Below the pieces are notes generated by a model, which was not told the DNA's origin, did not search any database, and saw nothing but the letters and a program-made list of their open reading frames with translations. A program made the position numbers and the translations under genes. A stretch of DNA of 40,464 nt from Pseudomonadota bacterium (GTDB taxonomy: Bacteria > Pseudomonadota > Gammaproteobacteria > Steroidobacterales > Steroidobacteraceae), in NCBI GenBank assembly GCA_021790795.1, contig JAJYFU010000015.1:1-40464 (forward strand), given 5' to 3'. Shown here piece by piece: positions 19,159-27,668 of the stretch (the first letter of the stretch is position 1; each line of letters begins with the position of its first letter).

Positions 19159-20913
19159 TCAGCGGCCTCGAAGGAAGAGTTGATCGAGCTCGCGTAAGGT
19201 CAGCCGTGTCCACGTCGGACGGCCGTGGTTGCACTGATTCGACCGCTCCGTGCGCTCCATCTGTCGCAACAGCGCGTCCATCTCCGGCAGCGTGAGTCGG
19301 CGCCGGGCGTGGATCGCGGCACGGCAGGCCAGCGTGCCGAGAAACCGATCCGCCGCCGCATCGAGATGATGACCGGGCGCCTCACGCCCAAGCGCCTCGG
19401 CCACCGATTCCACGATCTTCACGATCTCACCGCCGGCCAGCAGCGGCGGCACGCGCCGCAACGCCAGGCGAGCCGGGCCCAGCGCATCGAGCTCGAACCC
19501 GGCACGCTCCCAGGCCGCGCGCTCGGCGAGCAGCGCATCGAGTTCGTAGGGCTTCAGCTCCACCACGAGCGGCTCGAGCAACTGCTGCGACACTGCCGTC
19601 GCGCCGTCCCGCTCGGCCTTGAGCCGCTCGTAGAGCACACGCTCGTGCGCGGCATGCATGTCGACGAGGATCAGTCCCTCGGGCGTCTGCGCGAGGATGT
19701 AAATGCCGTGCAGCTGCGCCAGCGCCTCCCCGAGCGGACGCGCCGCCTCGGCGGGCGCCTCGACAAGCGGTTCCGGCTCGCGCACGGCGGCGGCCACCGC
19801 CCAGGGGCTGCGCGACTGCCGCTCTCCCTCGCCCGCGAAGTCGAAGCGGCCGGCCTCGACCCTCGGTGGGTGGGGCACGTCGCCGAGCAGCGGCGCGATA
19901 CCCGCCGCGGGGACCGCCGCGGGACCGGGCTGCGTCGCAGCCAGGGCTCGCTCGATCACCCGCAGCACGAACTCATGAATCTGCCGGCTGTCGCGGAAGC
20001 GCACCTCGAGCTTGGCGGGGTGGGCATTGACGTCCACGAGCGCCGGATCGAGCGTCAGATGCAGAACATAGGCCGGATGACGGCCGTGATAGAGAACGTC
20101 GCGATAACCGAGGCGCGCGGCGCTCATCAACAGCTTGTCCCGGACCGGCCGGCCGTTCACGAACCAATATTGCTGGTCGGGCTGGGCGCGCGCGGCCGTC
20201 GGCAGAGCGATCCACCCCTCGAGACGCACCGGGCCGGCGGCGTGACCGACCGCCAGCGCACGCTCCATGAAGGTCTGACCGAGCACTTGCGCGATGCGCG
20301 TCCCGTCGTCGGCCGCGGGCACATCGAGCAGCACGCGCTCGCCGCTGCGCAGCCGGAAGGAGACCTCGGGCCGGGCGAGCGCCAGGCGCTCGAGCAGCCG
20401 CGCGATGTGCCCGAGCTCGGTCGGCGCGGATCGCAGGAACTTGCGTCGCGCGGGCACGTTGAAGAAGAGATCGCGCACCTCGAGGGTGGTGCCGCGGGGA
20501 TGCGCCGCGGGCCGCACCTCGCTCATGGCTCCGCCCTCCAGGATGATTTCGGCCGCATGCGCCGCTTCGGCCGGATGTGACACGAGCCGCAGCCGCGCCA
20601 CCGAGCCGATCGAGGGCAGCGCCTCGCCGCGAAAGCCCAGGGTTCCGATCGCCGCGAGATCCTCGAGAGAGGCGATCTTGCTCGTGGCGTGACGCTGCAG
20701 GGCCACCGGCAGCGATGCCGCGTCAATGCCGCAGCCGTCGTCGCGCACGCGGATCAGTCCCGCGCCGCCCTGCTCGATGTCCACCTCGACTCGGCCCGCC
20801 CCGGCATCCAGGCTGTTCTCGATCAGCTCTTTCACGACAGAGGCCGGCCGCTCGATCACTTCGCCGGCGGCGATCTGGTCGACGAGTTCGCTGGGCAGAA
20901 TGCGAATGGGCAT
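19159..20913 (-). CDS. mutL: DNA mismatch repair protein MutL with endonuclease motif
   Basis: MutL links mismatch recognition by MutS to strand cleavage. The N-terminal GHKL ATPase has the ELIENSLDAG (29-38), DDGCGI (58-63) and TLGFRGEAL (91-99) motifs. The C-terminal domain carries DMHAAHERVLYE (418-429), which fits the endonuclease motif DQHA(x)2E(x)4E, plus ACR (529-531) and CNHGRP (561-566), the other metal-site motifs. This predicts an intrinsically nicking MutL, as in bacteria lacking MutH. The 584 residues are a normal length. The amidase gene lies 77 bases upstream and miaA directly downstream. Confidence 0.97.
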   Translation of the reverse strand: MPIRILPSELVDQIAAGEVIERPASVVKELIENSLDAGAGRVEVDIEQGGAGLIRVRDDGCGIDAASLPVALQRHATSKIASLEDLAAIGTLGFRGEALPSIGSVARLRLVSHPAEAAHAAEIILEGGAMSEVRPAAHPRGTTLEVRDLFFNVPARRKFLRSAPTELGHIARLLERLALARPEVSFRLRSGERVLLDVPAADDGTRIAQVLGQTFMERALAVGHAAGPVRLEGWIALPTAARAQPDQQYWFVNGRPVRDKLLMSAARLGYRDVLYHGRHPAYVLHLTLDPALVDVNAHPAKLEVRFRDSRQIHEFVLRVIERALAATQPGPAAVPAAGIAPLLGDVPHPPRVEAGRFDFAGEGERQSRSPWAVAAAVREPEPLVEAPAEAARPLGEALAQLHGIYILAQTPEGLILVDMHAAHERVLYERLKAERDGATAVSQQLLEPLVVELKPYELDALLAERAAWERAGFELDALGPARLALRRVPPLLAGGEIVKIVESVAEALGREAPGHHLDAAADRFLGTLACRAAIHARRRLTLPEMDALLRQMERTERSNQCNHGRPTWTRLTLRELDQLFLRGR

Positions 20914-20990
20914 GAGATCCGTGCGGGTGACGCGCGCCGGCGGCGCCGGTACAGCCTACCAGGGTTCGACGGGCCGCCGCAGCGCAGGCC

Positions 20991-22199
20991 CTAACCGGCG
21001 TTGTTCGCCACCATCTGACGCAACCGCGCGGCGCGCTCCGCGGCGAACAGCGTGCCGGCGGGCGGATGGTTGCGGAAGTACGCCAGGATCCCCTGGAAGA
21101 TGGCCTCGGCGATACTCTGCTGAAACCAGGGCTGGGTGAGCTTCAATGCCTGAGACGGATCGGACATGAAGTCGGTCTCGATCAGCATCGAGGGGACGGT
21201 GGGCGACTTGAGCACGACGAACGGGGCCTGCAACACGGAGTGGGTCCACACCGGCACATACGGCGCCCGCTCCAGCGCGGTCAGCACGGTGCGCGCCGCC
21301 ACCATGCTGCGGCTGATGGTCGCAGCCTGAGACAGCCCGACCAGGACCGAGGCCAGCGTATGCGAGGTCCCCCGAAGATTCATCCCGCCGAACCGGTCCG
21401 CCGCGTTCTCACGCTCGGCCACCAGGCGGGCCGCTTCATTCGACGCGCCGTGCAGCGAGAGGATGTACACCTCGGCGCCCTTGATGTGCGGGTCCGAGCA
21501 ATCGTTGACATGGATGGACACGAACAGATTGGCGTGATCGCGCTCCGCGATGTGCATCCGCTCGCGCAACGGCACGTAGACGTCGGCATCCCGCGTCATC
21601 GTGGCGAGCATGCCGGGCTGCGCATCGATCAGCTGCGCCAGGCGCCTGCCAATGGCGAGCGTGATGTTCTTCTCCTCGATGCCGTCGATGCCGACCGTGC
21701 CCGAATCGATGCCCCCGTGACCGGGATCGACGGTGATGACGATGTCCCGCCCGTGCAGCGTCGCGACGGTCTTCTTCGCATGCCAGATCGGCGCGCCGCC
21801 CGCGCTCAGCCGCACGACGAGCCGCTGTCCGGCGCCGACGCGCTGCCATGAGAAGTGCATCGCCGCGGCGGAGCGCGTCGTGAACACCAGGCGCAGCGCC
21901 CCGTTGGGTTGGAGTCCCATGCGCACGTCTTCGAGCCACCCGTGCACGCGCGGCAATTGCAGTCCTGGGCCGGTCCGAGTCCCGCGCAAATCCACGACGG
22001 CGCGATCGGGACCGGTCAGCGTGAAATAGCGGTACGGCGTGTACCCGGACAGGTCGAGCGTCGCCTGCGCCTGCTGAGCCGAGGTCGCGACGCTCAGCCG
22101 CATCAAATGATCGGCGCGCAGGCCGGCAGCCAGCGCGGGCCGCATCGCTACAGCACCGCACAGCCCCAGGGAAAGCAAGTAAAAAGCCTTCCTGATCAT
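20991..22199 (-). CDS. amiC: N-acetylmuramoyl-L-alanine amidase with AMIN domain (AmiC/AmiB type)
   Basis: A periplasmic peptidoglycan amidase that splits septal wall during cell separation. Order: signal peptide (about residues 1-24), AMIN septal-targeting domain (about 30-130), then Amidase_3 domain. Zinc ligands appear as H161 (DPGHGG), E176 (EEKN) and H230 (SIHVN), with the catalytic Glu at 341 (MLIETDFMSD). Residues 253-310 hold the long insertion found in amidases regulated by EnvC/NlpD-type activators. No LysM domain is present, unlike some AmiB proteins. A TATACA box (22221-22226, minus strand) lies 21 bases before the ATG, but its nearest -35 (TTGAAA) is 20 bases away, so a promoter is only weakly suggested. 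Confidence 0.92.
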   Translation of the reverse strand: MIRKAFYLLSLGLCGAVAMRPALAAGLRADHLMRLSVATSAQQAQATLDLSGYTPYRYFTLTGPDRAVVDLRGTRTGPGLQLPRVHGWLEDVRMGLQPNGALRLVFTTRSAAAMHFSWQRVGAGQRLVVRLSAGGAPIWHAKKTVATLHGRDIVITVDPGHGGIDSGTVGIDGIEEKNITLAIGRRLAQLIDAQPGMLATMTRDADVYVPLRERMHIAERDHANLFVSIHVNDCSDPHIKGAEVYILSLHGASNEAARLVAERENAADRFGGMNLRGTSHTLASVLVGLSQAATISRSMVAARTVLTALERAPYVPVWTHSVLQAPFVVLKSPTVPSMLIETDFMSDPSQALKLTQPWFQQSIAEAIFQGILAYFRNHPPAGTLFAAERAARLRQMVANNAG

Positions 22200-22248
22200 C
22201 GGTTTCCCAGCACTCGTTGATGTATACTCTACGAGTCGGACCGAAATT

Positions 22249-22734
22249 TCAACTCGATTCTGCCCGCTGAAGACCGGTCAGGCGGTCCAGCCAGGCGCCG
22301 CCGGCAGCCGTTTCGGCACGGAGTTGCGCCTCGTGGACGTCGGTCAGCAGGCGCAGCGAGACCCGTAGATCCGCCGGCGGCAGCGCCCCGGCACCCCGTT
22401 CCGGCCACTCGATCACCCACACGGTGCCGGGCAGCGCCCACTCCGTGAGCCCCAGATGCTCGAGCTCCTCGGCGCCGCGCAGGCGGTAGAGATCCAGATG
22501 CACCACGGTCAGCGCTGGGAGTGCATACACCTGGACCAACGTGTAGGTTGGACTGCGCACCGGTCCGGCAACACCGCAGGCGCGCAGAAATCCCTGCGCC
22601 AGCGTGGTCTTTCCGGCCCCGAGCTCGCCGTGCAGATACACCACCGCCAGCGGCGCGCGCGCATCGGGCCGCGTACGCGCCAACCTCGCGCCCAGCGCCG
22701 CCGTATCGGCTGCGGCATTCAGACGTTGACGCAG
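22249..22734 (-). CDS. tsaE: TsaE, tRNA threonylcarbamoyladenosine ATPase subunit
   Basis: TsaE is the ATPase partner of TsaB/TsaD in t6A37 tRNA modification. The P-loop GELGAGKTT (residues 36-44), SPTYTLVQVY, HLDLYRL and IEWPERG are all family segments. The reading frame contains no ATG, GTG or TTG near the expected N-terminus. The only fitting start is CTG at 22734, which has AGGAG eight bases upstream and gives 161 residues, the usual length. It overlaps the nnr end by 16 bases. An ATG overlapping the nnr stop is in another frame and does not lead to the P-loop. Confidence 0.88.
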   Translation of the reverse strand: MRQRLNAAADTAALGARLARTRPDARAPLAVVYLHGELGAGKTTLAQGFLRACGVAGPVRSPTYTLVQVYALPALTVVHLDLYRLRGAEELEHLGLTEWALPGTVWVIEWPERGAGALPPADLRVSLRLLTDVHEAQLRAETAAGGAWLDRLTGLQRAESS

Positions 22735-24200
22735 CGCCGCAACTCCTGAATCACATCGCCCGCCAACAGGCCACGCTGACCGTCCCGCCGGGCCGCCGCA
22801 TCGCCGGCCAGAGCATGCACCAACACCCCGGCGCGGGCGGCCCGCCACGGGTCGCGGCATTGGGCCCAGATGCCGGCGATGACCCCCGTCAGCACATCGC
22901 CCATCCCGGGGCTGGCCATGCCGGGATTCCCGTGCTCGCACAGCGCCGGGACTTCGCCGCCGCGTCCGACGAGCGATCCGGCGCCCTTGAGCACGACTGT
23001 GCCACCGTAGCGCGCGAGCAGCGCGCCGAGCGCCGCCGGACGATCGCGTTGCACCGCCGCGGTCGGGCAACCGAGCAGGCGGCCGGCCTCTCCCGGATGC
23101 GGCGTCAAAACCCAGTCCGGACCTGCCGCCACCGGCCGCGCGGCGAGCAGATTGAGCGCATCCGCGTCGACGACCAACGGCTTGCCGCAGTCCAGCACCG
23201 CATCCAACACTCCACGCGCCCACGCATCCTGCCCCAAGCCCGGTCCCACGGCGATCACGCCACAGCGGGCCGCCGCATCGCGCACGTCTGCCGGCTCTTG
23301 CAGGGCGCGACACATCAGCTCCGGCCGTCCCGCGCCGACGGCTGCGACGTTCTGCGGCTCGACCGCGACCGTCACACGGCCGGCGCCGACGCGCAGGCAC
23401 GCCTCGCCCGCCAGACGTGCCGCGCCGGGCATGCCGCGGCCGCCGCCCACGATCAGCACGTGCCCAAAATCTCCCTTGTTCGCGTCGCGCTCGCGGGGCG
23501 GCAGCGCCCGTTTGATTTCCCCCGCCAGCAGGCGCTCGAGCCGGGGCACGGGCATCTGCGGCACCGCGTCCGTGAGCGCCAGATCATCGAAATACAACAC
23601 GCCGCCATGGGACGGGCCCTCGCCCAGAAACAGGCCGGCTTTCAGTGCGACGAAGGTGAGGGTGCACTCGGCCCGCACAGCCGCGCCCAACGGGACGCCG
23701 GTATCGGCATCGAGCCCCGACGGCACATCGAGCGCAAGAACGGCGCGCCCACTGGCATTGATCCCGGCGATCACCTGCGCAGCGTCGGCACGCACCTCGC
23801 CTGCCAGACCCGTCCCCAGCAGCCCATCGACGATAACGTCACAAGCATCCAGCGCCGGCGCCGAGAAAGGCTGTGTCGATCCGCCAGTGGCGCGCCAGTC
23901 CTCACAAGCCGTGAGCGCGTCCCCACGCAGTCGTTCCGGCGAGGTCGCCGCGAGCACGCGAACGTCGTATCCGGCTTCGCGCGCAAGTCGCGCCACCACG
24001 TAACCGTCGCCCCCGTTGTTTCCCGCGCCGCATACGACCGCGATGCGCCGGGCGTCCGGCCATCGTGACCGCAGACAGCGCAACGTCGCCTCGCCCGCGC
24101 GGCGCATCAGGGTATAGCCGGGAATGCCGAGCGTCTCGATCGCCTGGCGATCGAGCGCCCGCACTTGAGCGGAGCTGTAGAGCGCGGCCGGCAGTCTCAT
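22719..24200 (-). CDS. nnr: Bifunctional NAD(P)HX epimerase/dehydratase
   Basis: Nnr repairs hydrated NADH and NADPH. The N-terminal YjeF_N epimerase half has VVCGAGNNGGDGYVVARL and DALLGTG-type DGLLGTGL; the C-terminal kinase-fold dehydratase half has KGDFGHVLIVGGGRGMPGA, VLTPHPGE and GNPGMASPGMGDVLTGVIAG with the catalytic Asp. The ATG at 24200 gives 493 residues and the normal start (LYSSAQVRALDRQAI). An upstream GTG at 24248 would run into queG. A TATAAT box eight bases before the ATG suggests a very short or absent leader. It is followed by tsaE with a 16-base overlap. Confidence 0.94.
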   Translation of the reverse strand: MRLPAALYSSAQVRALDRQAIETLGIPGYTLMRRAGEATLRCLRSRWPDARRIAVVCGAGNNGGDGYVVARLAREAGYDVRVLAATSPERLRGDALTACEDWRATGGSTQPFSAPALDACDVIVDGLLGTGLAGEVRADAAQVIAGINASGRAVLALDVPSGLDADTGVPLGAAVRAECTLTFVALKAGLFLGEGPSHGGVLYFDDLALTDAVPQMPVPRLERLLAGEIKRALPPRERDANKGDFGHVLIVGGGRGMPGAARLAGEACLRVGAGRVTVAVEPQNVAAVGAGRPELMCRALQEPADVRDAAARCGVIAVGPGLGQDAWARGVLDAVLDCGKPLVVDADALNLLAARPVAAGPDWVLTPHPGEAGRLLGCPTAAVQRDRPAALGALLARYGGTVVLKGAGSLVGRGGEVPALCEHGNPGMASPGMGDVLTGVIAGIWAQCRDPWRAARAGVLVHALAGDAAARRDGQRGLLAGDVIQELRRCVNV

Positions 24201-24207
24201 AGAGTTG

Positions 24208-24215
24208 ATTATACT
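24208..24215. promoter_or_regulatory. Overlapping divergent -10 boxes between nnr and queG
   Basis: Only 32 bases separate the two starts. On the minus strand a perfect TATAAT (24208-24213) faces nnr; on the plus strand TATACT (24210-24215) faces queG, about 18 bases before its ATG. Neither has a good -35 hexamer at 16-18 bases. If used, the two polymerases would compete for the same DNA. The hexamers are seen directly; promoter activity is inferred. Confidence 0.45.
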
Positions 24216-24232
24216 GGGACTATGGGCCGCGC

Positions 24233-25306
24233 ATGATGCAAGCGACACCGGATCTGCAGGCGCTGAGGCACGAGCTTTCAGCGCGCGCGCGCGCCCTCGG
24301 CTTCTCCGCCCTCGGCATCGCGGGCGTAGACCTGCTCGAGGACGAGCGGCACCTGCTGCGCTGGCTGGACGAGGGCCTGCACGGCCGCATGCACTACATG
24401 GCGCGGCATGGCACGCTGCGCAGCCGGCCGGCGCAGCTGCTGCCCGGAGCGGTACGGGTCGTGAGCGTGCGCATGGACTACTGGCCGGCCGAGGCGCAGC
24501 CCGCCGAGGCGGTCCTCGCCGACCCCGCGGCCGGATACGTCTCCCGGTACGCGCTCGGACGTGACTATCACAAGGTGATGCGCGCGGCGCTCGCGCGCTT
24601 GGCGCGCGAGCTCGCCGAGCGCATCGGTCCGTTCGGCTACCGCGTGTGCGTCGACAGCGCGCCGGTGCTCGAGAAGGCGCTCGCCCGTAATGCCGGCCTG
24701 GGCTGGATCGGCAAACACACCAACCTGATCGCGCGCGAGGCGGGTTCGTGGTTTTTCCTGGGCGAGATCCTGACCGACCTGCCCCTGCCCCCGGATGCGC
24801 CCGCGAGCGCCCACTGCGGCACGTGCACGGCCTGCATGCCGGCCTGTCCCACGGGCGCGATCATTGCGCCCTATCGGCTCGATGCGCGCCGCTGCATCTC
24901 GTACCTGACCATCGAGCTCGACGGCCCCATTCCGCCGCAGCTGCGCCCGGCCCTGGGCAACCGGATCTACGGCTGCGACGACTGTCAGTTGGTCTGCCCG
25001 TGGAACAAGTTCGCGCGCCGCGCCGCGCACCCCGACTTCAAGGTCCGCCACGGCCTCGATGCGCCCCGCCTGACCGAGCTGTTCGCCTGGAGCGAAGCGC
25101 AGTTCGAGGCGCGCATGCGCGGCTCGGCCATCTACCGCATCGGCTACGAGCGCTGGTCGCGCAACATCGCCGTCGCGCTGGGCAATGCGCCGCCCGATCC
25201 GCGGCTCACCGCGGCGCTGCGGCGGCGCCGCGAGGGCGCCTCGGCACTGCTGCGCGAGCACATCGACTGGTCTCTGGCCCGCCATCGGCGGGCGGAGCAA
25301 GGCTAG
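24233..25306 (+). CDS. queG: Epoxyqueuosine reductase QueG
   Basis: QueG reduces epoxyqueuosine to queuosine in tRNA, using cobalamin and two [4Fe-4S] clusters. The 357-residue protein shows D141 in VDSAPVLEK (the catalytic acid region), the ferredoxin-like set C195, C198, C201, C205 (CGTCTACMPACPTGAI) and the second set C221, C248, C251, C255 (CDDCQLVCPWN). Two consecutive ATG codons begin it. As in E. coli it lies divergent to nnr. Its last four bases overlap the 3' end of panC, which comes from the other strand. Confidence 0.96.
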   Translation: MMQATPDLQALRHELSARARALGFSALGIAGVDLLEDERHLLRWLDEGLHGRMHYMARHGTLRSRPAQLLPGAVRVVSVRMDYWPAEAQPAEAVLADPAAGYVSRYALGRDYHKVMRAALARLARELAERIGPFGYRVCVDSAPVLEKALARNAGLGWIGKHTNLIAREAGSWFFLGEILTDLPLPPDAPASAHCGTCTACMPACPTGAIIAPYRLDARRCISYLTIELDGPIPPQLRPALGNRIYGCDDCQLVCPWNKFARRAAHPDFKVRHGLDAPRLTELFAWSEAQFEARMRGSAIYRIGYERWSRNIAVALGNAPPDPRLTAALRRRREGASALLREHIDWSLARHRRAEQG

Positions 25307-26151
25307 AGCGTCACCTGCACGTTGTCGATCAGTCGCGCCTTGCCGAGGTGCGCCGCGGTCAACACCACGAGATGCCGGCTCTCGGGCGTGGGCGGACCGA
25401 GATCCTCGGTGCGCTTGATGGCGAAATAATCCACCCGGAACCCCTCGGACTCCAGTGCGCGCAGTCCCTGGCGCTCGATGTTGTCGTACTCGCGCTCGCC
25501 CGCCGCAAGGCGGCTCGCCGCCGCGCGCAGCGCCCGATAGACCGCCGGCGCCCGCGCCCGCTCGGCGTCCGTGAGGTACTGGTTGCGCGAGCTCATGGCG
25601 AGTCCGTCGGCTGCGCGCACCGTCGGCGCCGCAATGATCCGCACGGACATGCAAAGGTCGCTCACCATGCGCCGGATCAGCGTCAGCTGTTGAAAGTCTT
25701 TCTCGCCGAACACCGCGGCATCGGGCTCGCAGATGTGCAGCAGCTTGGCGACCACCGTGGTGACGCCCTGGAAATGTCCGGGCCGGAACTCCCCGCAGAG
25801 GATATCCGACAGTCCCGGCACTTCCACGCGGGTGGCATGCCCCATGCCGTTGGGATACATCTCCTCGACGTCGGGCATGAACATCAAGTCGCAGCCGGCG
25901 GCGCGCAGCATGTGCTCGTCGCGCTCCGGCGTGCGCGGATAATGGGCGAAGTCCTCGTTCGGGCCGAATTGCATGGGGTTGACGAAAATGCTGGCGACGA
26001 AGCGCTCGCCATGCTCCCGCGCCGCTTCGATCAGGCTCATGTGCCCCTCGTGCAGGTTACCCATGGTGGGCACGAACACCACCCGCTCGCCGGCGCGGCG
26101 CCACGCGCGCACCGCCGCGCGCACCTTGGCGATGGTCGTGGCGCGGCGCAT
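25303..26151 (-). CDS. panC: Pantothenate synthetase
   Basis: PanC joins pantoate and beta-alanine with ATP. It has the class I-type nucleotidyl transferase motif PTMGNLHEGHMSLI near residues 28-41, FVNPMQFGPNEDFAHYPRT, FGEKDFQQL and the SSRNQYL loop. The length of 282 residues is normal. It begins five bases after the panB stop and is the last gene of the pcnB-to-panC set; no panD is adjacent. Confidence 0.96.
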   Translation of the reverse strand: MRRATTIAKVRAAVRAWRRAGERVVFVPTMGNLHEGHMSLIEAAREHGERFVASIFVNPMQFGPNEDFAHYPRTPERDEHMLRAAGCDLMFMPDVEEMYPNGMGHATRVEVPGLSDILCGEFRPGHFQGVTTVVAKLLHICEPDAAVFGEKDFQQLTLIRRMVSDLCMSVRIIAAPTVRAADGLAMSSRNQYLTDAERARAPAVYRALRAAASRLAAGEREYDNIERQGLRALESEGFRVDYFAIKRTEDLGPPTPESRHLVVLTAAHLGKARLIDNVQVTL

Positions 26152-26156
26152 CGGCC

Positions 26157-26984
26157 TCAGAAGCAGTGCTCGGGCGCCGGATAGCTGCGGTCGCGCACCG
26201 CCGCCACGTAGCGCTTGACCGCCTCGAGGTTATCGCCGGCGCCGCTCATGAAGTTGCGCACGAAGCGGGGCTTGCGGCCGCTGGTGATGTCGAGAATGTC
26301 GTACAGCACGAGGATCTGGCCATCGGTGTCGGGACCGGCGCCGATGCCGATCAGCGGCACGGCCAGCTCCGCGGCGACGCGCTTGCCGAGCTCGGCGGGA
26401 ATGCACTCGAGCAGCACCACGTCGGCCCCGGCGGCCTCGAGCCGCTTGGCGTCGGCGATCATCCGCCGCGCCGCCTCCTCCTGCCGCCCCTGCACGCGAA
26501 ACCCGCCGGTCTTGTGGACCGACTGGGGCTTCAAGCCCAAGTGCGCGCACACGGCGATGTCGTGGCCGGCCAGGAACTCCACGATTTCGATCTGCCCGCC
26601 GCCACTTTCGAGCTTGACCATCTGCGCCCCGCCCTCCTGCATCAGCCGCACGGCGTTCTCCAGCGCCCGCTCCTTGGTCGGATAGCTCATGAAGGGCAGA
26701 TCGGCGATGAGGAACGGGCGATGCACGCCGCGCGCCACCGCGGCGCAGTGATAGACCATGTGATCCATCGTCACCGGAACGGTGGTCTCGCGCCCCTGGA
26801 TCACCATGCCGAGCGAGTCGCCGACGAGCACCACATCGACATCGGCCGCATCCAGCAGGACGGCGAAGCTGGCGTCGTAACAGGTCAGACAGGCGATCTT
26901 CTCGCCTTGCGCTTTCATGCGCGCGAGCGTCCCGAGCGTGACGGGAGGACGGTCCGAGTCTCTGAGCTGCAGTTGCGTATACAT
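26157..26984 (-). CDS. panB: 3-methyl-2-oxobutanoate hydroxymethyltransferase
   Basis: PanB makes ketopantoate from 2-oxoisovalerate and methylenetetrahydrofolate, the first step of pantothenate synthesis. Family segments are CLTCYDASFA, LVGDSLGMVIQG (Asp metal ligand), ADLPFMSY, the HLGLKPQS stretch and LIGIGAGPDTDGQ. It has 275 residues. It sits between the deoxynucleoside kinase (26-base gap) and panC (5-base gap). Its folate-derived cofactor is made by a pathway that includes the neighbouring folK. Confidence 0.97.
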   Translation of the reverse strand: MYTQLQLRDSDRPPVTLGTLARMKAQGEKIACLTCYDASFAVLLDAADVDVVLVGDSLGMVIQGRETTVPVTMDHMVYHCAAVARGVHRPFLIADLPFMSYPTKERALENAVRLMQEGGAQMVKLESGGGQIEIVEFLAGHDIAVCAHLGLKPQSVHKTGGFRVQGRQEEAARRMIADAKRLEAAGADVVLLECIPAELGKRVAAELAVPLIGIGAGPDTDGQILVLYDILDITSGRKPRFVRNFMSGAGDNLEAVKRYVAAVRDRSYPAPEHCF

Positions 26985-27010
26985 GCCCGTAGTTTACTCG
27001 ATCCGACTGG

Positions 27011-27664
27011 CTATATTGCCCGGGCGCCCATCGGATTGTAGTAGAACCGCCCGCGCTTCATGCGGCGGATCGCCGCGAGCAGCTCCTCGTAATCGGCCGC
27101 GTTGTTGACCGGATCGATGGCCGCGGCGTTGACGATCAGCAGCGGCGCGGCCTCGTATTCGTGGAAGAAACGTGCATACGCCTCGTTCAACCGCACCAGA
27201 TACTCCCGGTCGATGTAGTGCTCGTAGCCGACCGCCCGCCGCGTGATGCGCTCGAGCAGCACGTCCACCGGCGCCTGCAGATAGATCACGAGATCGGGCT
27301 TTGGCGGCTGCACGTCGAGGCCGCGACTGACCTGCTCGTACAGCGCGAATTCGGCCTCATCGAGCGTCAGACGCGCGAACAGCCGGTCTTTCTCCCACAG
27401 GTAATCGGCAACACGCAGCGGAGCGAACAGGTCCTTCTGGTTGAGCGCGCCGAGCTGCTGGCAGCGTTGGAAGAGAAAGTACAGCTGCGCCGGCAGCGCC
27501 CCGGAACGCGGGCTCTTGTAGAAACGCTCGAGAAAGGGGTTCGCGCCGGGGTCCTCGAGCACCGGCTGCGCCGAGAGACTCTCGGCCAGCAGCCGCGCCA
27601 GGCTGCTCTTGCCGACCCCGATCGGGCCTTCCACCACGATGAACTGATGCTCAGCGTCGGTCAT
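27011..27664 (-). CDS. Deoxynucleoside kinase (deoxyadenosine/deoxyguanosine kinase family)
   Basis: A 217-residue kinase of the dNK/dGK fold that phosphorylates deoxynucleosides for salvage. The P-loop is GPIGVGKSS near residue 14; E38 and the DPGANPFLERFY region match the substrate-binding part, and RRAVGYEHYIDREYL is the lid/LID-arginine segment with a DR[E] motif. Which base it prefers cannot be read from the sequence. The ATG at 27664 lies four bases after the folK stop, so it is probably translated from the folK message. It is an extra member of the pcnB-folK-panB-panC order known from other gammaproteobacteria. Confidence 0.88.
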   Translation of the reverse strand: MTDAEHQFIVVEGPIGVGKSSLARLLAESLSAQPVLEDPGANPFLERFYKSPRSGALPAQLYFLFQRCQQLGALNQKDLFAPLRVADYLWEKDRLFARLTLDEAEFALYEQVSRGLDVQPPKPDLVIYLQAPVDVLLERITRRAVGYEHYIDREYLVRLNEAYARFFHEYEAAPLLIVNAAAIDPVNNAADYEELLAAIRRMKRGRFYYNPMGARAI

Positions 27665-27668
27665 GACT

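Noticed and set aside
22509-22718. ATG overlapping the nnr stop as the tsaE start
   Set aside because: That frame does not contain the P-loop or other TsaE motifs; the TsaE motifs are in the frame that leads back to the CTG at 22734.
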